Shown: positions 17,078-25,913, counted from the first letter of the stretch. The stretch is DNA of 33,592 nt from Chloroflexota bacterium (GCA_012514645.1 JAAYZW010000108.1:1-33592), one strand, 5' to 3'. Made by a program: numbers and translations. Notes: generated by a model from the letters alone, not told the origin.

Positions 17078-17767
17078 ATGTTGATTCGCGTCGGGATGGA
17101 AGAAAACCCGGGCATTCTTTACACAGCCTGGGCGCTCGATTTTCCCGGTTGTTTCGCTAACGGGAAAGATGAAGCTGAAGCGCTTCTCAATCTCCCGCGC
17201 GAATTGCTGGAATTCGACTATTGGGTGCGGTTACACACCGTAGAGCCTTGGTTTGAGCTTGATGGGATGGACTTTCACGTCGATGAAACCTTTACCGTCT
17301 TCCGAATTCAACATAAGGGTCACGAATATGAGGTCAATGCCTTCTTCCAGGACGATCTTCGCCCGCTCACAAGCACCGAAATCGAGCAGGCATTAAAGGT
17401 GCTGCAGTGGCAGCAGGAGGAATTGTTGGCGGGAATCGAATTTCTGACTCCAGACCAGCTCAATCTCATTCGTGAAGGTCAGCGCTGGAGCATTCTCGGT
17501 ATTGTGAGGCATGTCGCTCTGGCAGAACTTTGGTATTTGGGCAATCTTGGCATAACCACACCGCAGCTATCCAGTGACGAGGACCCAGTTTCTGCCATTG
17601 AAAAAAGCTATATCGCCATAGTTGATTCACTGCCGGGTCTGATCGGAGATCATCGTCAGACAGAACATGCCCAGGAAGTCTGGACTGCCCGAAAAATCGT
17701 CCGGCGCTTGCTCTGGCACCGCCGCGATCACATTGACCACATTCGACAGCTGCTTGGTGTAATTTAA
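17078..17767 (+). CDS. HicB-like / DinB-like two-domain fusion protein
   Basis: A 229-residue protein of unknown function. Residues 1-45 (TAWALDFPGCFANGKDEAEA) match the start of HicB antitoxin-type partial RNase H folds: strand, the 'LPGC.a.G.t..EA' turn and a helix. Residues 100-229 look like a DinB-family four-helix bundle, with a histidine in IVRHVALAE (H145) and a C-terminal HRRDHIDH cluster (H214, H218, H221) that could complete the usual three-His metal site. No HicA toxin is next to it. It starts 4 nt after the PRTase stop with only a weak GAG upstream, suggesting translational coupling. The longer frame from 17018 would overlap the PRTase. Domain calls rest on motif memory, so moderately sure. 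Confidence 0.8.
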   Translation: MLIRVGMEENPGILYTAWALDFPGCFANGKDEAEALLNLPRELLEFDYWVRLHTVEPWFELDGMDFHVDETFTVFRIQHKGHEYEVNAFFQDDLRPLTSTEIEQALKVLQWQQEELLAGIEFLTPDQLNLIREGQRWSILGIVRHVALAELWYLGNLGITTPQLSSDEDPVSAIEKSYIAIVDSLPGLIGDHRQTEHAQEVWTARKIVRRLLWHRRDHIDHIRQLLGVI

Positions 17768-17790
17768 GCCCTCATTTCAGTAAAACTTTT

Positions 17791-17821
17791 GATATAATAA
17801 AAAGTCGGCGTTAAAACGCCG
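17791..17821 (+). promoter_or_regulatory. Extended -10 promoter and 5'-terminal stem-loop of the EF-G2 gene
   Basis: TGATATAAT (TATAAT at 17793-17798) is an extended -10 box without a clear -35. Transcription would begin a few bases before CGGCGTTAAAACGCCG (17806-17821), a perfect stem-loop, so the mRNA would carry a hairpin at its very 5' end. The remaining leader has AGGAAGG before the ATG at 17878. Confidence 0.65.
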
Positions 17822-17877
17822 AATTACTTAATTAATTCCGCGTGGGGTTCCGCGCCAGACAATAGGAAGGTCAAAAA

Positions 17878-19941
17878 ATGAAAGAATTCTCAACCGCAAA
17901 CATTCGCAACGTCGTTCTTGCTTCACACAGCAATTCGGGCAAGACACTTCTCGTGGAGAATTTGCTAAATTTTACTGGAGCCACCACTCGAATCGGCAGC
18001 GTCGAAGACGGTACGACTGTTTCCGACTTTGACGACGAAGAAAAGCGACGGCAAATCTCGCTCTTCACTTCGGTCATCCCAGTTGTTTATAAGAACGTCA
18101 AATTCAATATTCTGGACACACCAGGTTACACCGATTTTGTTGGTGAAGTTGTTTCCGCCATGCGCGTGGCAGATTGCGCCCTGATTTTGGTTGAATCTGT
18201 CTCTGGTCTGGAAGTCGGCACCGAAACCGCGCTGAGCCTGGCAAACGAATTCAACATGCCCAAGATCATGGTGATCAACAAGATGGATCGCGATAACGCC
18301 AGCTTCCAGAAAGCGTTTGATTCAGTCCAAAATGGCATAGAAGAACGTTTAATCCCGATGCAATTGCCTTGGGGCGAGAAAACAGATTTTCAGGGTGTTA
18401 TTGACCTGGTCACGATGAAAGCATATAAAGGCGATGGCAAGACAGCCACCGATATCCCGGCTGAACTTCAGGCAGAAGCCGAAGAAGCCCGGATGGTGCT
18501 CGTGGAAGCCGCTGCCGAAGGTGAAGATAGTCTGCTGGAAAAATATTTCGAGAATGGAGATCTGACCTCCGAAGAGATCCTCCAGGGACTACGTAAAGCC
18601 ATCCTTGAAAGCAACATTATCCCGGTTTTGGTCGCCGCTGGCGGTCGCATGGTTGGCATCGCACCCCTTATGGATGCCCTACTCGCCTTGGCTCCGGCTC
18701 CAAAAGATCGCCCGGCTGTGCTTGCCAACTCGCCCAAGGGTGAAGTCGAACTGCATTTCGAAGATTCGGGTCCCCTGGCAACCTACGTCTGGAAGACAAC
18801 TGCCGACCCCTTTGTTGGTCGTCAGACTTACTTCCGGGTTTACTCAGGCACAATGAACTCAGACACCCGTGTCTGGAACGCCAGTAAGGGCGAAGAAGAA
18901 CGCCTTGCCAGCGTGCAGGTTCCGTATGGGAAAGAGATGCAGTCAGTTGCCGCAATTCACAGCGGTGATATTGGCGCGGTCTCCAAACTAAGTGTCACCA
19001 CCACAGGCGACACGCTGACCACTAAGGAACAGAATCTGACCCTGCCGGCACCCACCTACCCAAACCCGCTCTACCGCGTTGCCATCACTCCGCGCACACA
19101 GTCTGACGCTGCCAAGATGAGCCAAACGCTCACCCGACTGGCAGAGGAAGATCTGACCTTCTCATGGTCAATGGAAGCTGCCACCCGCCAGACCTTGATT
19201 TTTGGCATGGGCGACCAGCACATTGACGTTGCGGTCAGGCGCGCTGAGCAAAAATTCCAGCTCAGCCTCGACTTGCACGATCCCAAGGTGCCCTATGAAG
19301 AACACATCACAAAGGAAGCCAGTGCCATGTATCGGCACAAAAAACAAACCGGCGGCTCCGGGCAGTTTGGTGAAGTTCACCTGAAGGTCTTCCCCTTGCA
19401 GGGTGAGGAATTCTCCTTCAGCAACGATGTCTTTGGCGGTGCTATTTCCAACAACTATATGGCTCCAATTGAAAAAGGAATCCGCAACGTTATGAAAGAA
19501 GGCGTTGTCGCCGGTTTCCCGGTCCACAATGTGGGCGTTTCTGTCTTCGACGGTAAGGAACACCCGGTCGACTCAAAACCGATCGCTTTCGAAATCGCCG
19601 GACGCGAAGCCTTCAAATTAGCCTTCAAAGATGCGAATCCGGTGCTTTATGAACCGATCATGAAAGTCTCTGTGCATATGCCTGAGGCAAACATGGGCGA
19701 TATCATGGGAGATCTCAACACCCGGCGTGCGCGTGTTCAGGGTATGGATACTGACCGCGGCAAGTCCACCATCACCGCGGAAGTTCCCTTGGCGGAGATG
19801 ATGCGCTACACCACCAACCTGCGCTCGATGACCGGTGGTCGCGGCACCTTCTCGATGGAATTCGACCATTACGACCTGGTTCCCACTCACCTGGCACAGG
19901 AAATTATGGACGCCCGCCAGAAGGAATTGCACGAAGAATAA
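17878..19941 (+). CDS. Elongation factor G-like GTPase (EF-G2 type)
   Basis: A 687-residue translational GTPase with all EF-G domains. It differs from canonical EF-G in the G domain: the P-loop is SHSNSGKT instead of AHIDAGKT, switch I reads RRQISL instead of RGITI, and switch II is DTPGYTDF, with Tyr where EF-G has the catalytic His. G4 is NKMDRD. Domain IV contains RHKKQTGGSGQFGEV, and the C-terminus has LNTRRARVQGMD and TTNLRSMTGGRGTFSM. These differences are typical of the EF-G2 paralogue family, whose mycobacterial member is reported to lack normal ribosome-stimulated GTPase activity. A canonical fusA is expected elsewhere. The gene has its own extended -10 promoter and a strong terminator, and no rpsL or rpsG neighbours. 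Confidence 0.93.
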   Translation: MKEFSTANIRNVVLASHSNSGKTLLVENLLNFTGATTRIGSVEDGTTVSDFDDEEKRRQISLFTSVIPVVYKNVKFNILDTPGYTDFVGEVVSAMRVADCALILVESVSGLEVGTETALSLANEFNMPKIMVINKMDRDNASFQKAFDSVQNGIEERLIPMQLPWGEKTDFQGVIDLVTMKAYKGDGKTATDIPAELQAEAEEARMVLVEAAAEGEDSLLEKYFENGDLTSEEILQGLRKAILESNIIPVLVAAGGRMVGIAPLMDALLALAPAPKDRPAVLANSPKGEVELHFEDSGPLATYVWKTTADPFVGRQTYFRVYSGTMNSDTRVWNASKGEEERLASVQVPYGKEMQSVAAIHSGDIGAVSKLSVTTTGDTLTTKEQNLTLPAPTYPNPLYRVAITPRTQSDAAKMSQTLTRLAEEDLTFSWSMEAATRQTLIFGMGDQHIDVAVRRAEQKFQLSLDLHDPKVPYEEHITKEASAMYRHKKQTGGSGQFGEVHLKVFPLQGEEFSFSNDVFGGAISNNYMAPIEKGIRNVMKEGVVAGFPVHNVGVSVFDGKEHPVDSKPIAFEIAGREAFKLAFKDANPVLYEPIMKVSVHMPEANMGDIMGDLNTRRARVQGMDTDRGKSTITAEVPLAEMMRYTTNLRSMTGGRGTFSMEFDHYDLVPTHLAQEIMDARQKELHEE

Positions 19942-19961
19942 TCTTTCAATAGTTTTTAAAG

Positions 19962-19990
19962 AGAAGTTGGCAAATGCCAACTTCTTTTCT
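19962..19990 (+). terminator. Strong rho-independent terminator after the EF-G2 gene
   Basis: AGAAGTTGGC and GCCAACTTCT (19962-19971 and 19976-19985) form a perfect 10-bp stem with a 4-nt AAAT loop, followed by TTTCT. It lies 21 nt after the stop codon. A second, bulged hairpin of TCGA and GATC pairs (20017-20039) followed by TTT may act as a backup. Confidence 0.9.
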
Positions 19991-20060
19991 GTTGCCAAAT
20001 TCGTGAGATCCAGGCAGATCTCGACCCATTCGAGCGATCTTTACCAGAAAACCTGGGGAA

Positions 20061-21080
20061 CTAAAAATTGATTGGGATTTCATATTCTAAAAGTTGGTTC
20101 GCTTCTCTAAACCCATACGCTATTAGGTTTTGCTTCGGCACCCAGGCTTTGAGCTCATAAAACCCTCCCCATTTGGTGTAATACACGAAACGTACATCCG
20201 CGCCATCTTCTTTTATCGTCACAGTTGGCTCAAGCTCCATCTCCCGGGCGGTGGATTTTTGTTCATCAGTAAAATTAATGTCTCCGTAGCTAGTAAACGC
20301 CGCATAATCCATGTCGAACATATCAGGATCCACCCATTCAAGGATCAATTCCAATTGTTCAGACGTTGCCACCGGTCTCCCATCATTGTAATTGGCATGC
20401 CAGAACAAATAAAACTGCTCATACATTATTTCAAAAGTCAAGAATTGTAAATAACCAAGAGCTGTACCATCATGTTCCATATGGTTACTGGCGTAACAAC
20501 TGTCTTCTCGCTTTTCAGCGCATTCTGGTCTGTCTGCCACAAATTCCGTAAAGCTGCGATAAGGGTTCTCGCCTTCTACTTGCGCATATACCACCGGGAA
20601 GCCTTCCAGGTTGCTTGTGAGGTACACAAATGCCAATTTATAACCAGGTTGCATACTCAAGTGGTCGAGGACTGTAAAAATCTCGTTTGGATCAAAAAAT
20701 AACGTAGGGTCTTCAATGACGATTTCTTCTCCACCATTGTAGAAATCTTCTGGCAGTTCCTGCGCAAGAAGAAGTGCCTTAAGATTTGTAATATCCTGCT
20801 GCCATTCCAGAGCAAGGGGGCTGGGTGTGACGCTATAGATGTAGGGTGCTTTCGAAGTAGGGCTGTAAGTGACGGTAGGCGTGCTGGTTTCAACAAGGAT
20901 TGTAGGCGTGGGCGTCGCTGGAAGTGCAGTCTCGGTGGGTTCCGTTGTCGGGACCTCGCTGGTAATGCCCATATCGGGTGTAATCTGGAGTGTACTTATC
21001 TGAGCTTCTTCTTCTGGGTCTACTATACATGCGGAAAGTAAAAGCATCACGGTGGTTAAGCAGATAAGCATTCGTTTCAT
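20061..21080 (-). CDS. Hypothetical lipoprotein with Thr/Pro-rich linker
   Basis: A 339-residue exported lipoprotein of unknown function. The signal peptide MKRMLICLTTVMLLLSAC ends in the lipobox LSAC (Cys 18). A Thr/Pro-rich linker covers about 35-90. The remaining roughly 250 residues are a soluble, acidic, aromatic-rich domain with a probable disulphide pair in ECAEKREDSCYASNHMEHDG. I recognise no known family. GAGGAAAAG precedes the ATG, and TAAAAT at 21119-21124 with TTGTAT 18 nt upstream makes a plausible promoter. It is convergent with the EF-G2 gene. Confidence 0.85.
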   Translation of the reverse strand: MKRMLICLTTVMLLLSACIVDPEEEAQISTLQITPDMGITSEVPTTEPTETALPATPTPTILVETSTPTVTYSPTSKAPYIYSVTPSPLALEWQQDITNLKALLLAQELPEDFYNGGEEIVIEDPTLFFDPNEIFTVLDHLSMQPGYKLAFVYLTSNLEGFPVVYAQVEGENPYRSFTEFVADRPECAEKREDSCYASNHMEHDGTALGYLQFLTFEIMYEQFYLFWHANYNDGRPVATSEQLELILEWVDPDMFDMDYAAFTSYGDINFTDEQKSTAREMELEPTVTIKEDGADVRFVYYTKWGGFYELKAWVPKQNLIAYGFREANQLLEYEIPINF

Positions 21081-21118
21081 CTTTTCCTCTTCTCTTCGAA
21101 CCGAAGAAATATCATGGC

Positions 21119-21148
21119 ATTTTAATGGGCAATAAAGTAATTATACAA
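21119..21148 (-). promoter_or_regulatory. Promoter of the hypothetical lipoprotein gene
   Basis: Minus strand: TTGTAT (21143-21148), 18-nt spacer, TAAAAT (21119-21124). An alternative TATAAT lies at 21140-21145. The leader from the first would be about 30 nt and includes the ribosome site. Confidence 0.5.
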
Positions 21149-21256
21149 GACAAAGAGCTCTGCCCGGGGAGGCGAAAACCCGCCAGTGGTCCGATCCGCA
21201 CAGTGGGATTGAGGAAATACAATATCCTGCTTATGCGTACAACAACCAAACACTTA

Positions 21257-21298
21257 AGGTCGAGACCTGCCTCGACCACTCGAGGCCTGAGGGACAGG
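21257..21298. other. Overlapping, mutually exclusive hairpins downstream of the GNAT gene
   Basis: GGTCGAG/CTCGACC (21257-21263 with 21270-21276), GCCTCGA/TCGAGGC (21268-21274 with 21279-21285) and GCCTG/CAGGC (21284-21288 with 21294-21298) are successive perfect stems; neighbouring ones share bases and cannot form together. On the plus strand the last is followed closely by ACTTTTCCC. The 229-nt gap 21081-21309 contains no credible ORF. Confidence 0.45.
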
Positions 21299-21309
21299 CA
21301 GACTTTTCC

Positions 21310-22164
21310 CTACTTAAATTGGTACTGGTGATAATCACAAACCGGCTTATAACCGACTTCCTGGTAGATCTTATTACTGGTTGGGTTGGCAAGGTCTGTG
21401 AAAAGATTGGTCAGTTCAAAACCGCGCGAAAGCATTTCCCTGGAAACCTCTGCCACCAACGCCCGGGCATAGCCCATTCGACGAAACTCAGGCGGTGTAT
21501 AAACTCCACTTACACAAATGCCCTTGATCTGCGGGCGATTCGCGATGGTGATACAGACAACTTTTTCAGTTGTATCCCAAAAAAACACTCGTTTCATACG
21601 AATAATCTGAAGCACGCTCTCAGGAGTCGGAGTATCACCTTGCAGCATTAGCTCAGCCCTCATCGCGTTTAGCAGATCAGCCGTCAGTTGGGCATCCTTT
21701 TCATCGGCTATGCGCATTGCACCTTCTGGGAAATCGAGATTGATCACCTCGTGTAATTCGTAAGCGCGCAAACGCATGTGCAACCTGGCAGATTTCCCGG
21801 TTCGCGCCTGCCAGATTCGGGCATAGGTGTCACTGACCTCAGCGACCCCGTTTACACCGGGCAACTGCCAGTTTTCAGAAATCAAGGCTTCCATGAGCGC
21901 TGTCAATGCTTCCTCATTCACAGAATCACTGTTGACAATCATTGGGAAAGGCGGCGTCATCACCGCCATTGCGGCATTTTTTCCGACAGAATCTGTAACC
22001 ACGACCATCAACGGATCGCCTTCGCCATAGGCATGCAGGTTTTCTTTTAATCGCAGCGCCAAACCAAGCAGCAGGTTGTTGCGGGTTTCGTCTTTCGCTA
22101 AATCGGTTAATGTCCTGGCGAGGAAGTCATTCGGGTTTTGAAAGAAATCAGTGTGATAAGTCAT
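21310..22164 (-). CDS. GNAT-family N-acetyltransferase
   Basis: A 284-residue protein with a C-terminal GNAT fold. The acetyl-CoA-binding motif is VYTPPEFRRMGYARALVAE (about residues 225-243), followed by LFTDLANPTSNKIYQEVGY, which is typical of the last strands. The N-terminal half (about 1-150) is a second, degenerate GNAT-like or unrelated region with TPPFPMIV. The substrate is unknown. The frame opens at 22260, but the first 32 codons run through a repeat element. The ATG at 22164 with GAGG 5 nt upstream is the better start. It lies downstream of the sigma-factor gene on the same strand and may be read from that transcript. Confidence 0.85.
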   Translation of the reverse strand: MTYHTDFFQNPNDFLARTLTDLAKDETRNNLLLGLALRLKENLHAYGEGDPLMVVVTDSVGKNAAMAVMTPPFPMIVNSDSVNEEALTALMEALISENWQLPGVNGVAEVSDTYARIWQARTGKSARLHMRLRAYELHEVINLDFPEGAMRIADEKDAQLTADLLNAMRAELMLQGDTPTPESVLQIIRMKRVFFWDTTEKVVCITIANRPQIKGICVSGVYTPPEFRRMGYARALVAEVSREMLSRGFELTNLFTDLANPTSNKIYQEVGYKPVCDYHQYQFK

Positions 22165-22182
22165 TGCAACCTCAGAAATATC

Positions 22183-22272
22183 CTGCCATGCTGAGCGAAG
22201 TGAAGAATCCTGAAGGTTATGTGTAAAGACCCATACATCGTACACTTCGTATCGTTTCACTCAGCTTGACAG
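22183..22272. repeat. MITE/REP-like palindromic element between the sigma-factor and GNAT genes
   Basis: The two ends are imperfect inverted repeats: CTGCCATGCTGAGCGA (22183-22198) and TCACTCAGCTTGACAG (22257-22272) pair with 13 of 16 matches, enclosing about 58 nt. The left end continues into AGTGAAGAATCC. This resembles the 'CTGAGCGAAG(C/T)GAAGAATC' intergenic repeats I recall from many bacterial genomes including Chloroflexota. No ORF or transposase is inside. Confidence 0.6.
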
Positions 22273-22279
22273 TGAAACT

Positions 22280-23692
22280 TTAATCCTCATCCACAAAATC
22301 CTGCAGCGGATTACTGCGTGAGGGGTCACGCAAGCGCCGCAGAGCAGACGACTCAATTTGACGGATGCGTTCCCTGGTAAGACCAAAACGCTGGCTAACC
22401 TCCTCGAGCGAGTGATAAACCCCATCAATCAAACCAAAGCGCAGTTCCAGGACTTCGCGCTGCCGGTCGGGGAGCGAATCCAGGGTCTCTTTGACCGTAT
22501 CGCGCAAGGAATCGCGCAGCACTTCTTCAATCGGGTCTTCGCTTTCGTGGTCAGGAATATAATCTGCCAACACCCCATTCTCCGTATCACCAACGGGGCT
22601 CTCCAGTGACATCGGCTCTTCCGCCGATTTTAAAACCTGTTCCACTTTCTGGGTAGCATCATCCCAGCGGCGTAAAAGCGCGGGGTCTGCCAGTTCGCGG
22701 CTTCCGCCAATTTCCAAAATTGCTTCAACATCCTCTTCAGCTAAAAAGCCCGATTTAACCGCCATTTCAGCAAAGGTCGGGTCGCGCCCCAGGGTCTGCA
22801 CCAATTTATGCTGGATCTTGACCAATTTGCTGATTTGTTCAACCATATGCACGGGGATGCGAATTGTGCGAGCATTCTCCAAAATATAGCGGCTCACAGC
22901 CTGCCTGATCCACCAGGTTGCATAAGTGCTGAAGCGAAAACCTTTTGATGGATCAAACTTTTTAATCGCCCTTAACAGTCCAATGTTTCCTTCCTGGATG
23001 AGATCCATCATGCCGATTCCCCGGTTGCGGTAACGTTTGGCAACGCTGACCACCAAGCGCAGGTTGAACTCAACAAATAATTGGGTTGCCCAATCGGCGT
23101 TTTCTTCCACTTCAATTTCCCGTGCGTTTAGCTCCAGGTCAGAAGGCGTATCTCCCAGTATCTGCTTATCGAGTGATTCCTGTTGCTCAGCCAGTTGCGC
23201 GATCATGCCGGTTGTCCAGCTCCTCGGCAAAATATAAGCATCGATGAAGAAGCGCAGCAAATCTTTCGCCAGCGTTTCCCAGTGCTTGTCGCTGCCCCAG
23301 CGGGGATCATCCAGGTAATTGCGTGTATACGATTCAGATTCCTCGAGAGTGTCCCTTTCCATGGTTGAGGCTTCGAGTAAAACTTGCTTCAATTCAGGTT
23401 TTTCCGTCTGCAATCTTTGCGCGTCCCGTTTCACCTGCTCCCAGGTGGTTTGCATATCCAAAAAAACACTCTCTGCGTTCAGGCTGCCATCATCTTTGCG
23501 ATAAAGCGAGAGTTGTTCTTCCGCCTGGACCATGATTGCCAGGTGAAACTCCTCTTTGGCGTCCAGCAGTCGTGTATGCGAGATATCTCGAAGATAAAGC
23601 TGAATAGGATCATCCGTTATTTCAACCGGGTTTTCTTGAATTGTCTTCTCATCGTCTTCGGAATTTTCATTTTTCGAATTAGTTGGAACCAT
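22280..23692 (-). CDS. RNA polymerase primary sigma factor (RpoD/SigA family)
   Basis: This protein directs RNA polymerase to housekeeping promoters. From the ATG at 23692 it has 470 residues. Region 1.2 is [17 protein letters not shown]. Region 2 contains [34 protein letters not shown] and [18 protein letters not shown] (core binding and -10 recognition), then [11 protein letters not shown] (region 3). Region 4 has [15 protein letters not shown] and [18 protein letters not shown], the -35-binding helix-turn-helix. The acidic insert between regions 1.2 and 2 is typical of primary sigmas. The chosen ATG follows GGGAGG at 4 nt; the ORF extends nine codons further upstream. It overlaps the end of dnaG by 14 nt, the classic dnaG-rpoD pairing. 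Confidence 0.95.
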   Translation of the reverse strand: MVPTNSKNENSEDDEKTIQENPVEITDDPIQLYLRDISHTRLLDAKEEFHLAIMVQAEEQLSLYRKDDGSLNAESVFLDMQTTWEQVKRDAQRLQTEKPELKQVLLEASTMERDTLEESESYTRNYLDDPRWGSDKHWETLAKDLLRFFIDAYILPRSWTTGMIAQLAEQQESLDKQILGDTPSDLELNAREIEVEENADWATQLFVEFNLRLVVSVAKRYRNRGIGMMDLIQEGNIGLLRAIKKFDPSKGFRFSTYATWWIRQAVSRYILENARTIRIPVHMVEQISKLVKIQHKLVQTLGRDPTFAEMAVKSGFLAEEDVEAILEIGGSRELADPALLRRWDDATQKVEQVLKSAEEPMSLESPVGDTENGVLADYIPDHESEDPIEEVLRDSLRDTVKETLDSLPDRQREVLELRFGLIDGVYHSLEEVSQRFGLTRERIRQIESSALRRLRDPSRSNPLQDFVDED

Positions 23693-25643
23693 GAGACCTC
23701 CCGCCAAGGTGATAGACACCGGGAATATTCCTGACTTTGCCCGTGCCGCCCGAATCGGGGCTCATCAGAGCTTGGTCGATCTTCTTACGGGTCTCAATCA
23801 GATCAAGGTAAAGCACATTGGCTTCATCCTGGCTGTACGTTTTTTCTTCTGTATCGTTTTGAAGATAGTGAATTTCCCTGAGGCGGTCTTCCACATTGTT
23901 GTGCCGCAGTCGTAAAATACTGCGTGTGCGGTCCTTGAATAGTTTGGATTGCATGTCGCTGAGTGATTCTTTTTCGATGGCAAGCAGCTCGGGCAGCTCA
24001 AAATCATCGACCAGGTTCATTTCAACAAAATCTGATGCCTCATATTCATCCTGTGAGAGGCTTTGCTTCACAAGAGTGAAGAGGTGCTTCATATCGCCTT
24101 CCTGAAAGTCATCGATGGTTAACTCATTCAAACCAAATCGAGCTAAAGCCCGGTTAATCAAGTAGAGTGATTCTGGCTCGACAACCAAATATTTCATGGT
24201 GAATTCTTCCAACGCACGGTTCTTGGCTGTCAGCGCAACCGGTTGCTTGAGAATTTCGCCAGCACCCTCGGCGTGTGCACGGTTTTGCTTGCGGCGATCG
24301 TGGGAGACCACGGCGGTATTCAAATGCAGGCTGCGTGTGTCCAGCCGCAACAATGCTGCCAGCCGCTGCCGATAGGCTTCGCGTTCAACCGTGCTGCCAA
24401 CATCCTCAATGAGCGGCAAAACTTGCTCAGCGATCATGCGTTTCACCTTCGGATCAGCCAGATCCTGCCCTTCAGCCAGGCTGTCCATAACGTGATTAAC
24501 CACTGGCTTGGCACCAACGATGATCTCTTGCCAGGCGGCGGGATCTTCCAGCACGATCTCATCCGGATCTTTGCCTTCAGGCAAGGTGGTTACGCGGATA
24601 TCAGCCTTAAGGAAACGCTCAATTTTTAGCAAGCCGTGCGAGTCAAACCCGAGCCGCTCATCCATGTCCATCGCTTTTCGGGCAGTTTCCAGCCCCCTCA
24701 ACGTAGCCTTCTGACCAGCTGCGTCGGGGTCGAGGGCGAGGATGATATTGGAAGTCATTTTTTTGATCAGCTGGAACTGTGATTCGGTTAACGCTGTTCC
24801 CATCGGAGAAACCGCGTTGGTGTACCCAGCCTGGTGCAAACCGATCACATCCATGTAGCCTTCCACGATAACCGCCTGGGCTTCAGCGCGCATGCCCGTC
24901 CTTGCCTGGTCTAACCCATAAAGCAGGCGTCCCTTATCAAAGAGATCAGTAGCAGGAGAGTTGAGATATTTGGGCACACCCTCAGGGGCTAAAACCCGAC
25001 CGCCGAACCCTGCGATTTTGCCATACATACTGCGGATCGGGAACATCAGGCGATCGCGGAAGCGGTCGTAGACTCTTCCGTCATCACCTTGTGAGAGCAT
25101 GCCTGCTTGCAAGATCAGCTCGCGTGTGTAGCCTTTTGCCAGCAGATGGTCCAGCAGCTGACTCCAGCTGTCAGGGGCAAAACCCAGCCCCCAGATTTTG
25201 ATGGTCTCATCGGTCAGTCCGCGTTTGTGCAAGTAATCAAGCGCTTTTTTTCCAGATTCGGTCTCGAGCATTTGCTTACGGAAGAATTCCGCTGAGGCAT
25301 CCATAACTTCAACCAGGGTTTGCTGTTTTTCCTCGTTTTTACGATCTGCCTGGGTTTGGGGCTTGAGCGTAACGCCAGCTTTGTCTGCCAGTTGTTTCAA
25401 TGTCTCCTGGAAATCGAGGTTATCCCGTTTCATGACGTAGCCAAACAGGTCACCGCCCTCGTTGCACTGTCCAAAACAGCGCCATGTCTGAGAATCAGGA
25501 AAGACCACAAAAGCCGGCGTGCGCGTGTTGCTGTGAAACGGACAAAAGCCGATATAGTTCTTGCCGGTCCGCTTTAGCTTAACTGTCTGACTGACGACGT
25601 CAACCAGATCGATTCTTTGTTTGATGTCTTCAACTACTGTCAT
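23679..25643 (-). CDS. dnaG: DNA primase
   Basis: DnaG synthesises RNA primers at the replication fork. It has 654 residues. The N-terminal CHC2-type zinc ribbon shows CPFH and, 18 residues on, CFGQC, a C-x3-C version of the usual C-x2-C that I associate with Chloroflexota primases. The catalytic core contains GFGGRVL and KYLNSP, and the TOPRIM motifs are [10 protein letters not shown] (acidic Glu) and [12 protein letters not shown] (DxD). The C-terminal helicase-binding region (from about 450) is poorly conserved, as normal. There is no Shine-Dalgarno sequence before the ATG; minus-strand TAAAAT at 25684-25689 and TAAAAA at 25650-25655 are promoter candidates, the latter giving a leaderless start. 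Confidence 0.96.
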   Translation of the reverse strand: MTVVEDIKQRIDLVDVVSQTVKLKRTGKNYIGFCPFHSNTRTPAFVVFPDSQTWRCFGQCNEGGDLFGYVMKRDNLDFQETLKQLADKAGVTLKPQTQADRKNEEKQQTLVEVMDASAEFFRKQMLETESGKKALDYLHKRGLTDETIKIWGLGFAPDSWSQLLDHLLAKGYTRELILQAGMLSQGDDGRVYDRFRDRLMFPIRSMYGKIAGFGGRVLAPEGVPKYLNSPATDLFDKGRLLYGLDQARTGMRAEAQAVIVEGYMDVIGLHQAGYTNAVSPMGTALTESQFQLIKKMTSNIILALDPDAAGQKATLRGLETARKAMDMDERLGFDSHGLLKIERFLKADIRVTTLPEGKDPDEIVLEDPAAWQEIIVGAKPVVNHVMDSLAEGQDLADPKVKRMIAEQVLPLIEDVGSTVEREAYRQRLAALLRLDTRSLHLNTAVVSHDRRKQNRAHAEGAGEILKQPVALTAKNRALEEFTMKYLVVEPESLYLINRALARFGLNELTIDDFQEGDMKHLFTLVKQSLSQDEYEASDFVEMNLVDDFELPELLAIEKESLSDMQSKLFKDRTRSILRLRHNNVEDRLREIHYLQNDTEEKTYSQDEANVLYLDLIETRKKIDQALMSPDSGGTGKVRNIPGVYHLGGRSHGSN

Positions 25644-25649
25644 AATCTG

Positions 25650-25689
25650 TTTTTAACCGATCTCGTGGAATGGGGCATAATCAATTTTA
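25650..25689 (-). promoter_or_regulatory. Candidate -10 elements upstream of dnaG
   Basis: Minus-strand TAAAAT (25684-25689, within GGTAAAATTGA) would give a leader of about 35 nt. TAAAAA (25650-25655) ends 6 nt before the ATG and would give a leaderless mRNA. Neither has a good -35 box. Confidence 0.4.
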
Positions 25690-25862
25690 CCTTAGGAACA
25701 AGGTTCTCTCAGCAAAAGTTGCAGGTCGAAGCTGAAACTACTTTGAGCCTGTGCCAATGGATTTGTTTCTCAGTTTCAATCCGCCATAGTGCCTGTACAC
25801 CGCTGATTGAGGACCGGAGCATTTTTACTTCCCACAACCGTCATGCTCCCTGTGATATTAGC

Positions 25863-25891
25863 AAAAGGGAGACCGCCCGGGTCTCCCTTTA
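25863..25891 (-). terminator. Strong terminator of nifJ
   Basis: A perfect 11-bp stem, AAAGGGAGACC/GGTCTCCCTTT (25864-25874 and 25880-25890), with a 5-nt loop lies 24 nt after the nifJ stop. The minus-strand side ends in CCCTTTTGC. The A/T flanks make it nearly symmetrical. The rest of the 270-nt gap up to dnaG holds only an inverted repeat, GGAGCAT/ATGCTCC (25816-25822 with 25843-25849), and the dnaG promoter region. Confidence 0.85.
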
Positions 25892-25913
25892 CTCACACTC
25901 TAAAGATCTGACA

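Noticed and set aside
21125-21250. tRNA-like segment with several short inverted repeats
   Set aside because: No GTTCGA T-loop, no acceptor stem pairing and no cloverleaf could be built.
25690-25860. Possible riboswitch or T-box between nifJ and dnaG
   Set aside because: No T-box sequence or known aptamer core was seen; only one isolated inverted repeat, GGAGCAT/ATGCTCC, is present.
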